A DNA stretch of 22,656 nt from a virus. This document shows, in pieces, positions 7,155-16,775 of the stretch. A program made the position numbers and the translations under genes. Under the pieces are notes generated by a model. The model was not told the DNA's origin, searched no databases, and saw only the letters and a program-made list of their open reading frames with translations. The stretch covers positions 1 to 22,656 of the IMG/VR virus record IMGVR_UViG_3300048440_000252, one strand, 5' to 3'. The stretch's first letter is position 1. Each line of letters opens with the position of its first letter.

Positions 7155-10100
7155 TATGTTAAAGCTAACGCTCGCATATCTCGTACTAACGATGATTTTG
7201 ATATATCGTTAGAAATCATTTCAATTTTAATAGCAAACTTTCTATAACCAACATGTGTTCCGCCAGTGCTTGTATAGTTAAGCACACCGTTTACATCTTT
7301 ATTGGCATCAGGTAATTGCCATTCGTATTCTCTAAAATCATTTTGATTAGACGCAGTAAACATATTTACGCCTTTATATAATTCCAACTCAATCCAAGGA
7401 ATTGTATCAAACGCCGCGGCATCATATACATTTTGTGGTCTAATATAAACTTTAATATCAGTACCGCTTGGGCGGTGAGCAGTTAAAATAACATTAATAT
7501 CTTCAGCATCTAAATCTTCAGAAAGTTCAACTGTCTGAGAAATGTACTTCGATGTAGTATCAGAACTACTTGTTACTAACCATTGGTATGACATTAGTGT
7601 AGCGGTTTCCAAATCAACTATTGGAGATGTTGTATCGCTAGAACCGTTTGTCATATTCACTTTAATTTCAAAAGGTTTTAAGTCAGATGGATCATTTGAT
7701 TTAGAATAAACAACAACACCTTTTTCTGTAAAGTAGTTTGAAGCACCAAATTTCATAGGTTTGTTATATGTAGTTAACGTATCAGCAGGTGGTACGAATG
7801 TACCTGATACTGAAGTTGTAGTTTTACTATCATTTGATTTGTTAATAAGTGGTTGTACATAACTTAAGTTAATATTATCAACTGTACCAATTGTTCCTTC
7901 GACGCCACTTGAAGAACCAGTAATAGTACCAGCCGCGCTGAATTGTTTGGTTGACGTAGCCGAACTATTTTGTAAGTGCATTACTGATCTATTAAGAGTA
8001 TTGTAGAATGAAATGGTTCCTGAAACAATCGGTGTACCAGTACCGTTGCCAACATCAAATGATACTGGTTTAGTTGTAGTCATTTCAGTTGCACTATCAA
8101 CACTCGCAATTTTAAATATTTCTTTTATTGAACCGCCTGCATTAATAATCAGAATTTTGTCACCGGCGGCGTATGTGTCACCTAGTGCCGTACCGTTAAT
8201 TGTTGATGTACCATTAACCATCGTTACACCAGCTGCTGTTCCACCAGTGAGTGATAATGTTTGATATACTTCTTCACCTTGAGTAAATCGACCATCCCAA
8301 TCTGAAAGCGTAAGGAATTCATGATCGTTATTTGTTAGCGTTACAGTACCATCTGATGCGCTAAACTGGTGGCGGTATAAAGTGAATTTTAAATCTTCAT
8401 CTTGTACTGATTTCCAAGCTCGGTTGTTTGTTGATGTAAAGAGAACACCGTCACCCCAGTCTTGAACAACTGCTTGACCGTTTGTTGCTCCCGGAGTTAA
8501 ATCAACACCACCAACTTTAGATGTAAATACTAAGTAATTAGGATCGTTCGCATCCGGTTGAACAACAATTGCATATTCTTTTTCAATATCCAATCTGATT
8601 GGAACATTAAATGTAATCGTTGTTACCTCTGATGCATCGTCTGAAACATTAACATCAGCTGGATTTAAATGAACTTTAGAGAATGGCATAATAACTGACG
8701 AAGGATAACCGTTGACAACTTCACGTAACATAATAGTTACGCCGTTAATTTCACTTTTACGTTTAAAGAATACATCAACTTTAGAAGCAAATACTGATGT
8801 TGCCCCTTTACCCATGCCTTCTTTAATAAAGAATGTTTGTGCTAGCGGATCAATTGCGAAAGGTCTTCCTGCAACTGTTCTCGTTGTCGTTGATGTTATG
8901 ACTGAAGTTTCAGGCATTCTTACTGATGAAGTTAAGCTAACTTTGTCAACATTAATGTTATATGCGTTATACGATAAATCACCGCGTGATGTTTTTGCAG
9001 AGTCAATGCTTGAGTATTGGCTAACGTCAACAACTGTTAATTGTCTTTCGCCAACAAAGAATGTACCTGATGGTAATTCAAACACGGCTCTTAATACACC
9101 ATTAGCATCGGTAGTAACCGCGGCATTTAATGCTCCAAATTTTTCAACATCTCTTGCTCTTGTTGCTGAGGTGGTCCCAGGTCTTACTCTGTTATTTACG
9201 TCAACTTTATCAAAGAAAAAGTAATGTCGAGTATTAGGACGTAAGCCTGACATATAAACTTTAATATCTCTTGCTCTCATATATGGTTCAAATTGGAAGT
9301 CAGAAACAAAATCTCCAACACTTGAAGTTTGTTGATTTGATCCAACATTAAGAGCTGTAGTTTGAGTAGTAGTTGATGTTACATCTTGCCAAATATTATT
9401 TCTAACTCTGTTTCGTACTCTACTTGCAGCCGTAACGACGTCTCGCGTCATTGGAATAAACGATTGTAAATCTTCAATAAAGTTATTAAATGGCGCAACA
9501 ATATCAAAATCTAATCTCATAGGATTAGTTGTTACATCTTGTGCCATATCGTGGTCTGGAGATAAAGCACCAACACCGTCATATGACCAGTAATTTGATA
9601 CACAATTTCTAAAGTTTGTAGCATATGTCTGCGATAATACTTTAACGTTTGCATTTCTTGTCAAGGATGCTATGTCTGCGTCGTCTGTTGTTGGGAAGAT
9701 AGACGCTGATGAAGTTGATTTATATTTTAAATCTAGTGGAAACGTTCTTAATGCAGGAGTAAGTGTTTTTGTATCACCGCGAATAGCTGCCGAGAAATTA
9801 GGGTTTTCTAAATTAGCAATAGTAGTATCATTAAATGGATCTACTAGGAAACCGTTTTTAAATCTTGTTAAACCATTTTCATCAATAACATTTAAGTTTT
9901 GAGTGTCTGCCTCGAGTTGGCTTAGGCTAACATAATATTCTAAATTATCTACTCGTTTTTCTACGCTAGCAATATCTTCCATAGTATATGTTTTCGTACC
10001 AGCAGACTTAGCAGTAACCGCATAGTATGACTTATTTTGACTTGACGCTTCTACCGGAGATAGTGCTGGATAACCTGGGATTGTAATATGAGAGATAAGG

Positions 10101-12514
10101 AATTGGTCTGCGCCAATTTTTGGAGGCGAAGGAATTTGTTCTTCTTTACCTTTAACTGTAGCAACTACGCCATATGAGTCAATAATAACTGCATCAGTAC
10201 GAGCGTTATAAGTTTCAATTTCAGCGTTGACATTACCATTAATTTGTGGTATAATATAATCATTAGTACTAAATGTTGGCTGTGATGCTCCAACCGCGGC
10301 AGTAACAACCGACGCAGCTCCTTCAGTCAATGCAGTGTAGCTTGCCCCAGCGCTAAGATCAGCATATGGTCTAAAATCAATACATTCTCTTAGTCTATAT
10401 GTTGTGCCAGTCGTTGATTTGTATACACCCATGTCTGATGTGCGAATTTTTTCACTAGGTAATATTGCAGTTGTATCATCAATTGGATAACTGTCAATAG
10501 TAAAAAAGTTTGAACCAGTTGAGTTATTAATTTTAAATACTTTAAGTTGTACTGTATATGTACCTGATGTTGGAACCGGCCGACCTGGGATAAGTTCCAT
10601 AAAAGAGATATCATAAAAATTGTCTTTTTGGTTTTTATTTAATCTAAAGCTTTCAGTAAAATCATTACCAAGACTATCTTCAACGCTTATAATGCTGTGT
10701 ACATCAGGAAATCCAAGACTATATTGAGATACGCCATTATCCCAAACAAATTTAATATATGGATTAACTAATACTTTATTATATGCTGTTGCGTCTGTAT
10801 TGTTGAATATTCTTTTGTTATAATAAACCTCGGCAACAGGATCTGAATTATCTGCTGGGTCTAAAGTAATTGTAAGAACTGAATTATTGAGTGATGTTGT
10901 ATAACTTAGTACATTAATAAGAGTATTAGATGCGTCTACCACAACGATATCGCTTTGGTCAACTGCAAAGTCTTCGTTTGCTACGGCGTTAATAACAATT
11001 TCATTACTTGAAACATTTACACTTGATGCATGCGCACGAACAGGAATAATTAAATCAGTTAAAGTTTTAATACTTCTTGCACCAGTATCAAATATTGTTG
11101 GCGCAGTGTTTGTACCTTTGATTTTTGATCCGGAAGGAATTGTGATAACGCCTGCAGTGCCAACGATACGTTCAACATTAGCAAATGTATATGATGGGTA
11201 GAGTAATTTAACACCAAACAAATACAATCTTGTAGGAGTAATGTTTTTAGCAAAAGCTTCGCCAATTTTTGTGCCGTTTGCGCGTTGCAGTTCTAGTGTT
11301 TCGTATTGTAATCCAATAGTACCAGTAATTGCAGTAACGTCAACGTATCCACCATAATTAAGAGATGTTGACTCATTGGCTTGTACGGTGGTAGTAGTAA
11401 CTTCATCAATTACTGTATCTTGGAAACCTTTGTTTTCAATTCTATAACCTTTAATATAAGCTGAGCCTTTTCCGACAAGTGCCGTAAGTTCATCATCTCT
11501 GCGTTCTACTAATACTTTAAAATCATCAACAATGTAATCGCCGTTTGTTTCATATGTACGTTTGGCTAGTTCTTCATTAACAGAGTTAAATTGTGTAACG
11601 TCTCTAAGCGTAACGGCCGAGCCATTCTGATACCTAATTAATGTAAAGAACCCTGCGTCAACATCAGCAACTGCGGTTGTCTTAACGGTTAATGTTGGAA
11701 CCATTTTAAATCTATCAGCACCCGGAGCGTTTTCATTTTCTGAACCGTTTGCGTTATCAAATAGGCTGCTATCTTGTAGTGAACTAACAATTGTTTCAGA
11801 AACTTCATAGCCAACTGATAAGTCGTCAGGTTGGTTAGTATATGGAGAAACAACAAGCGTTTGGTCAGCAGCGAATAAGAAGTGACCTTTTTGGAATACG
11901 ACACCAGCTGCAGCTTGAATACCAAATGATTTTCCTGTTGGAGTTGGAAGCTGTGTTACCTGAGTTGTTTGAACATTAAGTTGTGTTTCAATAATAGTTG
12001 AACCATTATAGCGATACTTATTAATTGTAAGTTCTTCACCAGCAATAAACGATTTATAACCACTTCCTTCGTTTGTGTTTAAGTAGTTAATAAAAAATGT
12101 ATTAAGGTTTGGCGGACGAGTTTCAAAACCACGAGCAGCGGATACGATTGATGCCTTCAAACCGGAAATTTGTCCTTCAACCTCATACTTAGTTTCGATA
12201 GAAGTTGTAGTACCAAGAATTACTTCGTCTGCAACAGAAGGGATAAATGTTTCTGGGTCAAAACCAGTTTTGTCTGTTAGCTTAACAAATTCTAAACTAT
12301 TTAAATTTGTAAAGTTACACCCTTTAACAATGCTACCTTCTTGGTAAATATTATCACCAAATTGCTCAACTTGATTTTGAAGAATAGTTTGTAGCTGTGT
12401 AAGCTCGCGGGCTTGAATAGCGTAAGCAGGCTTAAACAGAATTTTATAGAACTGCTTTTCTATATTGAAATCATCAAAATATGGAGCAATATTTAAATTT
12501 TTATTAATAGGCAT
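7154..12514 (-). CDS. Large DUF4815-type tail/baseplate structural protein
   Basis: The product is 1786 residues, the longest complete protein in the window. The N-terminus (MPINKNLNIAPYFDDFNIEK, then LFKPAYAIQARELTQLQTIL and FGDNIYQEGSIVKG) is the recognisable opening of the DUF4815 family of phage structural proteins. Residues about 1090-1190 carry a second familiar block, GLRPNTRHYFFFDKVDVNN, with R-V-R-P-G and, further on, F-F-V-G-E-R-Q-L. The remainder is beta-rich, with Ser/Thr/Asn-heavy stretches and no membrane segment. It directly follows gp8, the place held in T4 by gp9, gp10 and gp11, so it may replace one or more of these outer-wedge or fibre-attachment proteins; that is inference from position. 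A purine-rich site (AAGGAAA) precedes the ATG by about 12 nt, and gp8 ends 13 nt upstream. Confidence 0.88.
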   Translation of the reverse strand: MPINKNLNIAPYFDDFNIEKQFYKILFKPAYAIQARELTQLQTILQNQVEQFGDNIYQEGSIVKGCNFTNLNSLEFVKLTDKTGFDPETFIPSVADEVILGTTTSIETKYEVEGQISGLKASIVSAARGFETRPPNLNTFFINYLNTNEGSGYKSFIAGEELTINKYRYNGSTIIETQLNVQTTQVTQLPTPTGKSFGIQAAAGVVFQKGHFLFAADQTLVVSPYTNQPDDLSVGYEVSETIVSSLQDSSLFDNANGSENENAPGADRFKMVPTLTVKTTAVADVDAGFFTLIRYQNGSAVTLRDVTQFNSVNEELAKRTYETNGDYIVDDFKVLVERRDDELTALVGKGSAYIKGYRIENKGFQDTVIDEVTTTTVQANESTSLNYGGYVDVTAITGTIGLQYETLELQRANGTKIGEAFAKNITPTRLYLFGVKLLYPSYTFANVERIVGTAGVITIPSGSKIKGTNTAPTIFDTGARSIKTLTDLIIPVRAHASSVNVSSNEIVINAVANEDFAVDQSDIVVVDASNTLINVLSYTTSLNNSVLTITLDPADNSDPVAEVYYNKRIFNNTDATAYNKVLVNPYIKFVWDNGVSQYSLGFPDVHSIISVEDSLGNDFTESFRLNKNQKDNFYDISFMELIPGRPVPTSGTYTVQLKVFKINNSTGSNFFTIDSYPIDDTTAILPSEKIRTSDMGVYKSTTGTTYRLRECIDFRPYADLSAGASYTALTEGAASVVTAAVGASQPTFSTNDYIIPQINGNVNAEIETYNARTDAVIIDSYGVVATVKGKEEQIPSPPKIGADQFLISHITIPGYPALSPVEASSQNKSYYAVTAKSAGTKTYTMEDIASVEKRVDNLEYYVSLSQLEADTQNLNVIDENGLTRFKNGFLVDPFNDTTIANLENPNFSAAIRGDTKTLTPALRTFPLDLKYKSTSSASIFPTTDDADIASLTRNANVKVLSQTYATNFRNCVSNYWSYDGVGALSPDHDMAQDVTTNPMRLDFDIVAPFNNFIEDLQSFIPMTRDVVTAASRVRNRVRNNIWQDVTSTTTQTTALNVGSNQQTSSVGDFVSDFQFEPYMRARDIKVYMSGLRPNTRHYFFFDKVDVNNRVRPGTTSATRARDVEKFGALNAAVTTDANGVLRAVFELPSGTFFVGERQLTVVDVSQYSSIDSAKTSRGDLSYNAYNINVDKVSLTSSVRMPETSVITSTTTRTVAGRPFAIDPLAQTFFIKEGMGKGATSVFASKVDVFFKRKSEINGVTIMLREVVNGYPSSVIMPFSKVHLNPADVNVSDDASEVTTITFNVPIRLDIEKEYAIVVQPDANDPNYLVFTSKVGGVDLTPGATNGQAVVQDWGDGVLFTSTNNRAWKSVQDEDLKFTLYRHQFSASDGTVTLTNNDHEFLTLSDWDGRFTQGEEVYQTLSLTGGTAAGVTMVNGTSTINGTALGDTYAAGDKILIINAGGSIKEIFKIASVDSATEMTTTKPVSFDVGNGTGTPIVSGTISFYNTLNRSVMHLQNSSATSTKQFSAAGTITGSSSGVEGTIGTVDNINLSYVQPLINKSNDSKTTTSVSGTFVPPADTLTTYNKPMKFGASNYFTEKGVVVYSKSNDPSDLKPFEIKVNMTNGSSDTTSPIVDLETATLMSYQWLVTSSSDTTSKYISQTVELSEDLDAEDINVILTAHRPSGTDIKVYIRPQNVYDAAAFDTIPWIELELYKGVNMFTASNQNDFREYEWQLPDANKDVNGVLNYTSTGGTHVGYRKFAIKIEMISNDISKSSLVRDMRALALT

Positions 12515-12527
12515 CTATCATGTTTCC

Positions 12528-14165
12528 TTAAAATTCTAATACTAATTTGTATTCTTCCCGTGAGGTTCTTGTACGAACGAGAGGAACAAAATCTTCCATG
12601 AAGTATACTTGCCCACTTCTTTGGATGTAATCTGATTCTATCGTATTATTGGCTTGTGGACTATTTATTACAATTCTTTGACCTGTAGAATTGACAATTG
12701 CGGCGGTTGGGTCAAACGATATATCATTGTTTGCTTGATTGACAAACGGACCCATGTAGTTTGAAATATACACCGTGTTAGCAGAGTCAACTACTTCATG
12801 TACTTTACCAGTGAATGTAACTTTATTTGAAGAATCTAATTGCGTAATTATATCTCCTTCAACTGCGTAAGAAATATTATTCGTTGAGATTTCAATTCTA
12901 TTATCAAATACGTCTGGTGTGTTCGCTGTATTTGCCTGAGCACTTACAAATTCTGGATTTTTAACAATACCAATATTTGAATAACTACTTTCCTTACCAA
13001 TTTGGTTATTATCTGTTTCAGTAATGTATCCATATAAGAGAATGTGACTACAATATAATTCGTCAATTAAGTTATATGCATGCCCACCAAACGGTGAAAG
13101 TATTGGTCTTAGTTCTGCTCTAACATCAACAGAGTTAGGATCTTCTGGCGCAAAATCAAACTCAGGATCTTTGACTGATGCTGTTAAATTAGTGTAACCA
13201 GATCCTGGGTTAAGAATAATAATATTTGTAATTTGTCCGTTAACTACTTCTGACTTAGCAACACACCCTGAACCATCTCCTTGCAATTCAATAGTTGGGA
13301 TAATTGAAAACGTGGCAATGTTTGAAACACCGTCAGCACGTGGTGTACCTTCAACTCTAACTTTACCATATCCGGTATTCGAGTCAAATGTGTATGTATC
13401 AATTTTATATATGTTTGAAACACCATCTGGGTTTGTTGTATATATTGTCATGCCTGAATAATAGTTTTGAATTTGGTTAATATTATTAGCACGTACTGTT
13501 ATAATACCAGAGTTTGACGGTGAAGCAACTAAAAATCCGTCCAAAGAAGGATAGCCAGCGTTATCAACTGGGTTTTCAATAAAGATATCACTAAGCTCTG
13601 ATCCATAAACAATATTGTTAGCATCGGCATTTGGATCAGGATAAATTTCTAAATCTACAGGTAAGGGGATATAACCAACGGCATTATACGCCTCAAACTC
13701 TGCCGCCTCAATCGCATACATAAACTTCCATACGTATTTGTCGGCTGTTCTATATATTTGGTTTGTTGTAAAAGAATTCCAGTTTGGCGGAGCAGAAGAT
13801 GCGCCATTATTGTTATTATATAAACATTTAAATACTCGATAGTCTCCAGTATCATTATCGTTTGGTCCTACTACGGCATAAAACTTTTCGCCATCTAAGT
13901 CAATCCTATCATCGTATTGAACATAAGTAGCGTCTTTCTGCCAAGGATGATATTTAATCATAAACTTGGTATCAGATCCAAGAACCTTTTTACCAAATAT
14001 AGTATTTTCTAAAAATTCATTTTTACTATATTGTGAATTAGATGCTCTTGCACGTGCGTCTGTCGAAACAGAAGAAATGAATACATAAAAGTCATTGTCC
14101 TGAATGTCTTCCATAAACATTCTGGTAGTATCATTTTTTAATTTTGTAGTAAGTACTTCTGCCAT
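12528..14165 (-). CDS. 8: Baseplate wedge protein gp8-like
   Basis: The product is 545 residues, against 334 for T4 gp8, so it is an enlarged version if the assignment holds. The identifying part is residues 75-151: PWQKDATYVQYDD, then DYRVFKCLYNN and YRTADKYVWKFMYAI. These match the gp8 pattern in which a W-x-D segment is followed by Y-R-V-F-K-C-L and a Y-V-W-x-(F/Y)-x-(Y/F)-x-I strand. The C-terminal part contains G-S-G-Y-T-N and repeated beta segments. In T4 gp8 dimers link wedge proteins gp7 and gp10. Here the gene starts 24 nt after a perfect late promoter and is followed at once by the large DUF4815 gene. It is separated from the gp7-like gene by a fibre gene and a protease gene. Confidence 0.75.
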   Translation of the reverse strand: MAEVLTTKLKNDTTRMFMEDIQDNDFYVFISSVSTDARARASNSQYSKNEFLENTIFGKKVLGSDTKFMIKYHPWQKDATYVQYDDRIDLDGEKFYAVVGPNDNDTGDYRVFKCLYNNNNGASSAPPNWNSFTTNQIYRTADKYVWKFMYAIEAAEFEAYNAVGYIPLPVDLEIYPDPNADANNIVYGSELSDIFIENPVDNAGYPSLDGFLVASPSNSGIITVRANNINQIQNYYSGMTIYTTNPDGVSNIYKIDTYTFDSNTGYGKVRVEGTPRADGVSNIATFSIIPTIELQGDGSGCVAKSEVVNGQITNIIILNPGSGYTNLTASVKDPEFDFAPEDPNSVDVRAELRPILSPFGGHAYNLIDELYCSHILLYGYITETDNNQIGKESSYSNIGIVKNPEFVSAQANTANTPDVFDNRIEISTNNISYAVEGDIITQLDSSNKVTFTGKVHEVVDSANTVYISNYMGPFVNQANNDISFDPTAAIVNSTGQRIVINSPQANNTIESDYIQRSGQVYFMEDFVPLVRTRTSREEYKLVLEF

Positions 14166-14189
14166 GTCACCTAGCCTGCCTCTTTGTAA

Positions 14190-14197
14190 TATTTATA
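14190..14197 (-). promoter_or_regulatory. T4-type late promoter, TATAAATA
   Basis: The minus strand reads TATAAATA exactly, within the 41-nt gap between the protease stop (14207) and the gp8-like start (14165). It lies 24 nt before that ATG. It would drive gp8 and the genes that follow. Confidence 0.75.
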
Positions 14198-14206
14198 AAC
14201 ATTTTC

Positions 14207-16774
14207 CTAACCTCTTCTACGTATATTAGGTCGTGGGTAAACTTTCCCAGATGCAGGTCTTGTTTTAAAATTTTGCTTTGGAAGTGTGTTTCCGTCTATT
14301 GGTCGTTGATTATACCATCTTAGATATTTATTTGCCGCGCCTTGTAAACTATTTCTATCGTACGCATCGTCTGTACCAGAGTCATACATGGCATTCATAG
14401 TTGCGTTATTAAGTAACCAATCCTCTGCCTCTTCCTGAGTTAGGTTAGGCCAAGACTCTGCAAGCAAAGCAACAACACCTGCCACTTGTGGGCCAGACAT
14501 ACTTGTTCCTTGATACTTACCTAATTGATAACTACTATTTCTAGCATCGTTTACACCACCTGAGTGCAAACTACTTTGAATGGCTTCGCCGGCTGCGTAA
14601 ATATCAACTTGGTTACCGCAATTACTAAACGTTGCTTTAACTTCATTAACATTATTTGATGTAGCTCCAACGTTAATAACCGGATTAAACCCAGCGCCGG
14701 AACCTGTACCGCGGTTAAGATAATATGTTTGGTCAAATCCATAATATTGTACTTCGTATGTATTATTCCAATCTTGGTCTGATTCGTTAACAGTTTTCCA
14801 ACTATCATTACCTGCCGATGCTACAATAATAATTCCGTCATCTATTGCGTCTTGCATATCAGCTTGGCGTGAAGTAAACCAATTTGGAATATCCATTTGT
14901 AAAGATGGAGCATAACAACCACGAGCTCTTAATTCAGTTGTAGTTAAATCTCGTCCTGGGCTAAACTCTGTACCCCTATATGTAATACTTGTAATGTTAC
15001 CAAAATTATCTTCAGCTGAACCAACAGGTATAGAACTACCATAACTATTGTTTGTAATAGTAGGATTGCGTCTACCAGTTGTAGGGTTAATGGCTTTTGT
15101 ATTATGCCATTCTCTAATGTAATCCCACATCCTTGTACTTGATAAACTATTTGGGTTTGAACCATATGGACTAATGTTATAAACTGTTGCTGAACGTGCC
15201 CAACCTTGAGTATTCCCTGCTACAGTTCCACCACAATGGCAGCCATGATTATTATCAGCTTCATCTGCTACGTTTGTATATGAACCTGAACGATTATATG
15301 TATATGTACCATTTGATCCAAATCCTAAAGCACTTGTTAACGAAAACCAATTAAATTGATTAATTCTTGAAGCGCCGTTTGCTGCTGGTGTATAATATGA
15401 AGGACCGTTATCATTATCCCTAAAAATATCTCTTAAAACAACAAAGTCTGGTTTACTTAACACTGGTTCAAAATATGATTTAAATAGGGCGTACCCTTTC
15501 GGATTATTAGTTAACATTCCAGATGGAGTTTTTACTGAGTCAGACCATTCCGGTGACAGTGATCCACCATCCCAAAAAGTACTCATATCCCACATTGACC
15601 AGTTCATCAAATACATATATTCTTTATAAGCTACCTCAGCTGCCTCATCCACTGTTGCCCAATCGGATGCATAACCAGACGGATCAAAAAATCCGCCATC
15701 AATAGCTTCTTTCATAGCAAGGTGCAATTCTGTTGTTTGCCAATTAACATTATTAGTTGCTAACCAATTCACAGCTGTTTCAGATCCCGGCACCGCACCC
15801 ATAATACCAAACAAATGTATTGTGTGCATAAGATGTTCTACAAGTTCTTCAATATCTCTATCACCAACCGACGGGCTTGGCCCGCTAATATTAGCATACC
15901 AAACCATATCGTTATGTACGTGGTTATCTAAAAAATCTACGTATCCTGCATACTGTGCAGCGCCTGCGTCTGTTAAAAAGTTTGGACTATATTCAGAACC
16001 ACCACCGTATGCAATTCTTTGAACGGCAGGAAGTCCTGCGTGTATAGTTCCTGTAGCGCCTTGTAATGTTTTAATTAAATTGATTTGATGGTCTACATTA
16101 ATAAGAGGATATGTTGGATCAATTAACAATGTTACCATTTTGGCAGTTTTTTCTGCCCACATATCAGGTACTGCGGTTTGACCTCCAACTGCGCCTGCAA
16201 CAACCATCTTTAAACCACGAGCTGTTATTTGTCTATTAAATACTGCTCCATTAGATGAGTCACTTATAAGTGCACCATTTGAATAATCTGTCTCAGTTCC
16301 AATTGCTGCAAATTCTGGATGTGCTGGGTCAATATGTCCATCAACGATAACAACATCAACATTTTTACCTGATGCAGTTACGGTTAAATCAGAGTTTATA
16401 TTTGCAACTCCATTATCTCCCCAGTTACTTCTATTTGCGGCTTCAGAATGTCTAAGTAAACCCCAGTTAAAATCTGTTGCGTCTGTAAACCAATCTTTTG
16501 AAAACTTTTGATTAACGACTGACCATCCTTGAGGTTTGGTAGTCAAATCAATTAATTCTACTAAGTCACAGCCCCAGACTCTAGGATCGTTTTTTAATTC
16601 TTTCGCTTCTTCATTGGTTAACATATAATGAGTATTGCGACTTATGCTTCTTCTATCAACAACGGGTACTGCTCGACCCGGAATGTACAACGCTCCACCT
16701 TCATTTTCCATGTCATCGTAAAAGGAATTTAAATCCTCTTTATTATGAAGTGTAACAATCCATTCTTTTTGCAT
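14207..16774 (-). CDS. Subtilisin-like (S8) serine protease with large domain inserted between catalytic Asp and His
   Basis: The product is 855 residues. Residues 1-78 look like an I9-type pro-region (WIVTLHNKEDLNSFYDDM, later HYMLTNEEAKELKNDPRVWG), an intramolecular chaperone normally removed on maturation. Catalytic residues by motif: Asp145 in VVIVDGHIDPAHPEF, His510 in HGCHCGGTVAG, oxyanion Asn656 in ASAGND, Ser758 in GTSMSGPQVAG. All are present, so the enzyme is probably active. The Asp-His distance is 365 residues, against about 32 in subtilisin BPN', because a separate domain of roughly 280 residues lies between them. There is no signal peptide, so it acts in the host cytoplasm or on the virion. 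It sits between the gp7-like/fibre genes and gp8, inside the tail cluster. A role in processing a fibre or baseplate protein, or as a virion enzyme acting on host surface protein, is inference. The start is supported by AGAGG 8 nt upstream; the fibre gene ends 1 nt away. Confidence 0.9.
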   Translation of the reverse strand: MQKEWIVTLHNKEDLNSFYDDMENEGGALYIPGRAVPVVDRRSISRNTHYMLTNEEAKELKNDPRVWGCDLVELIDLTTKPQGWSVVNQKFSKDWFTDATDFNWGLLRHSEAANRSNWGDNGVANINSDLTVTASGKNVDVVIVDGHIDPAHPEFAAIGTETDYSNGALISDSSNGAVFNRQITARGLKMVVAGAVGGQTAVPDMWAEKTAKMVTLLIDPTYPLINVDHQINLIKTLQGATGTIHAGLPAVQRIAYGGGSEYSPNFLTDAGAAQYAGYVDFLDNHVHNDMVWYANISGPSPSVGDRDIEELVEHLMHTIHLFGIMGAVPGSETAVNWLATNNVNWQTTELHLAMKEAIDGGFFDPSGYASDWATVDEAAEVAYKEYMYLMNWSMWDMSTFWDGGSLSPEWSDSVKTPSGMLTNNPKGYALFKSYFEPVLSKPDFVVLRDIFRDNDNGPSYYTPAANGASRINQFNWFSLTSALGFGSNGTYTYNRSGSYTNVADEADNNHGCHCGGTVAGNTQGWARSATVYNISPYGSNPNSLSSTRMWDYIREWHNTKAINPTTGRRNPTITNNSYGSSIPVGSAEDNFGNITSITYRGTEFSPGRDLTTTELRARGCYAPSLQMDIPNWFTSRQADMQDAIDDGIIIVASAGNDSWKTVNESDQDWNNTYEVQYYGFDQTYYLNRGTGSGAGFNPVINVGATSNNVNEVKATFSNCGNQVDIYAAGEAIQSSLHSGGVNDARNSSYQLGKYQGTSMSGPQVAGVVALLAESWPNLTQEEAEDWLLNNATMNAMYDSGTDDAYDRNSLQGAANKYLRWYNQRPIDGNTLPKQNFKTRPASGKVYPRPNIRRRG
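15365..16207 (-). other. Domain nested inside the S8 protease (residues about 190-470)
   Basis: This segment interrupts the subtilisin fold between Asp145 and His510. Conserved-looking blocks include VPDMWAEKTAKMVTLLIDP, AGLPAVQRIAYGGGSEYSPN, NHVHNDMVWY, ELVEHLMHTIHLFG, KEYMYLMNWSMWDMSTFWDG and SLSPEWSD. His285, His287, His314, His317 and His320, together with nearby Asp and Glu residues, could form a metal site, but there is no canonical HEXXH. I recall similar blocks in proteins from marine and cyanobacterial sequence data without an assigned function. The boundaries are approximate. Confidence 0.6.
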
Positions 16775-16775
16775 G

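Noticed and set aside
8712-9224. 170-codon plus-strand frame
   Set aside because: It is antisense inside the large DUF4815 gene, with no ribosome site and no family resemblance.
15812-15850. HLMHTIH in the protease insert as a classical HEXXH zinc protease motif
   Set aside because: There is no Glu after the first His and the spacing is H-x2-H-x2-H. A metal site is possible, but the zincin signature is absent.
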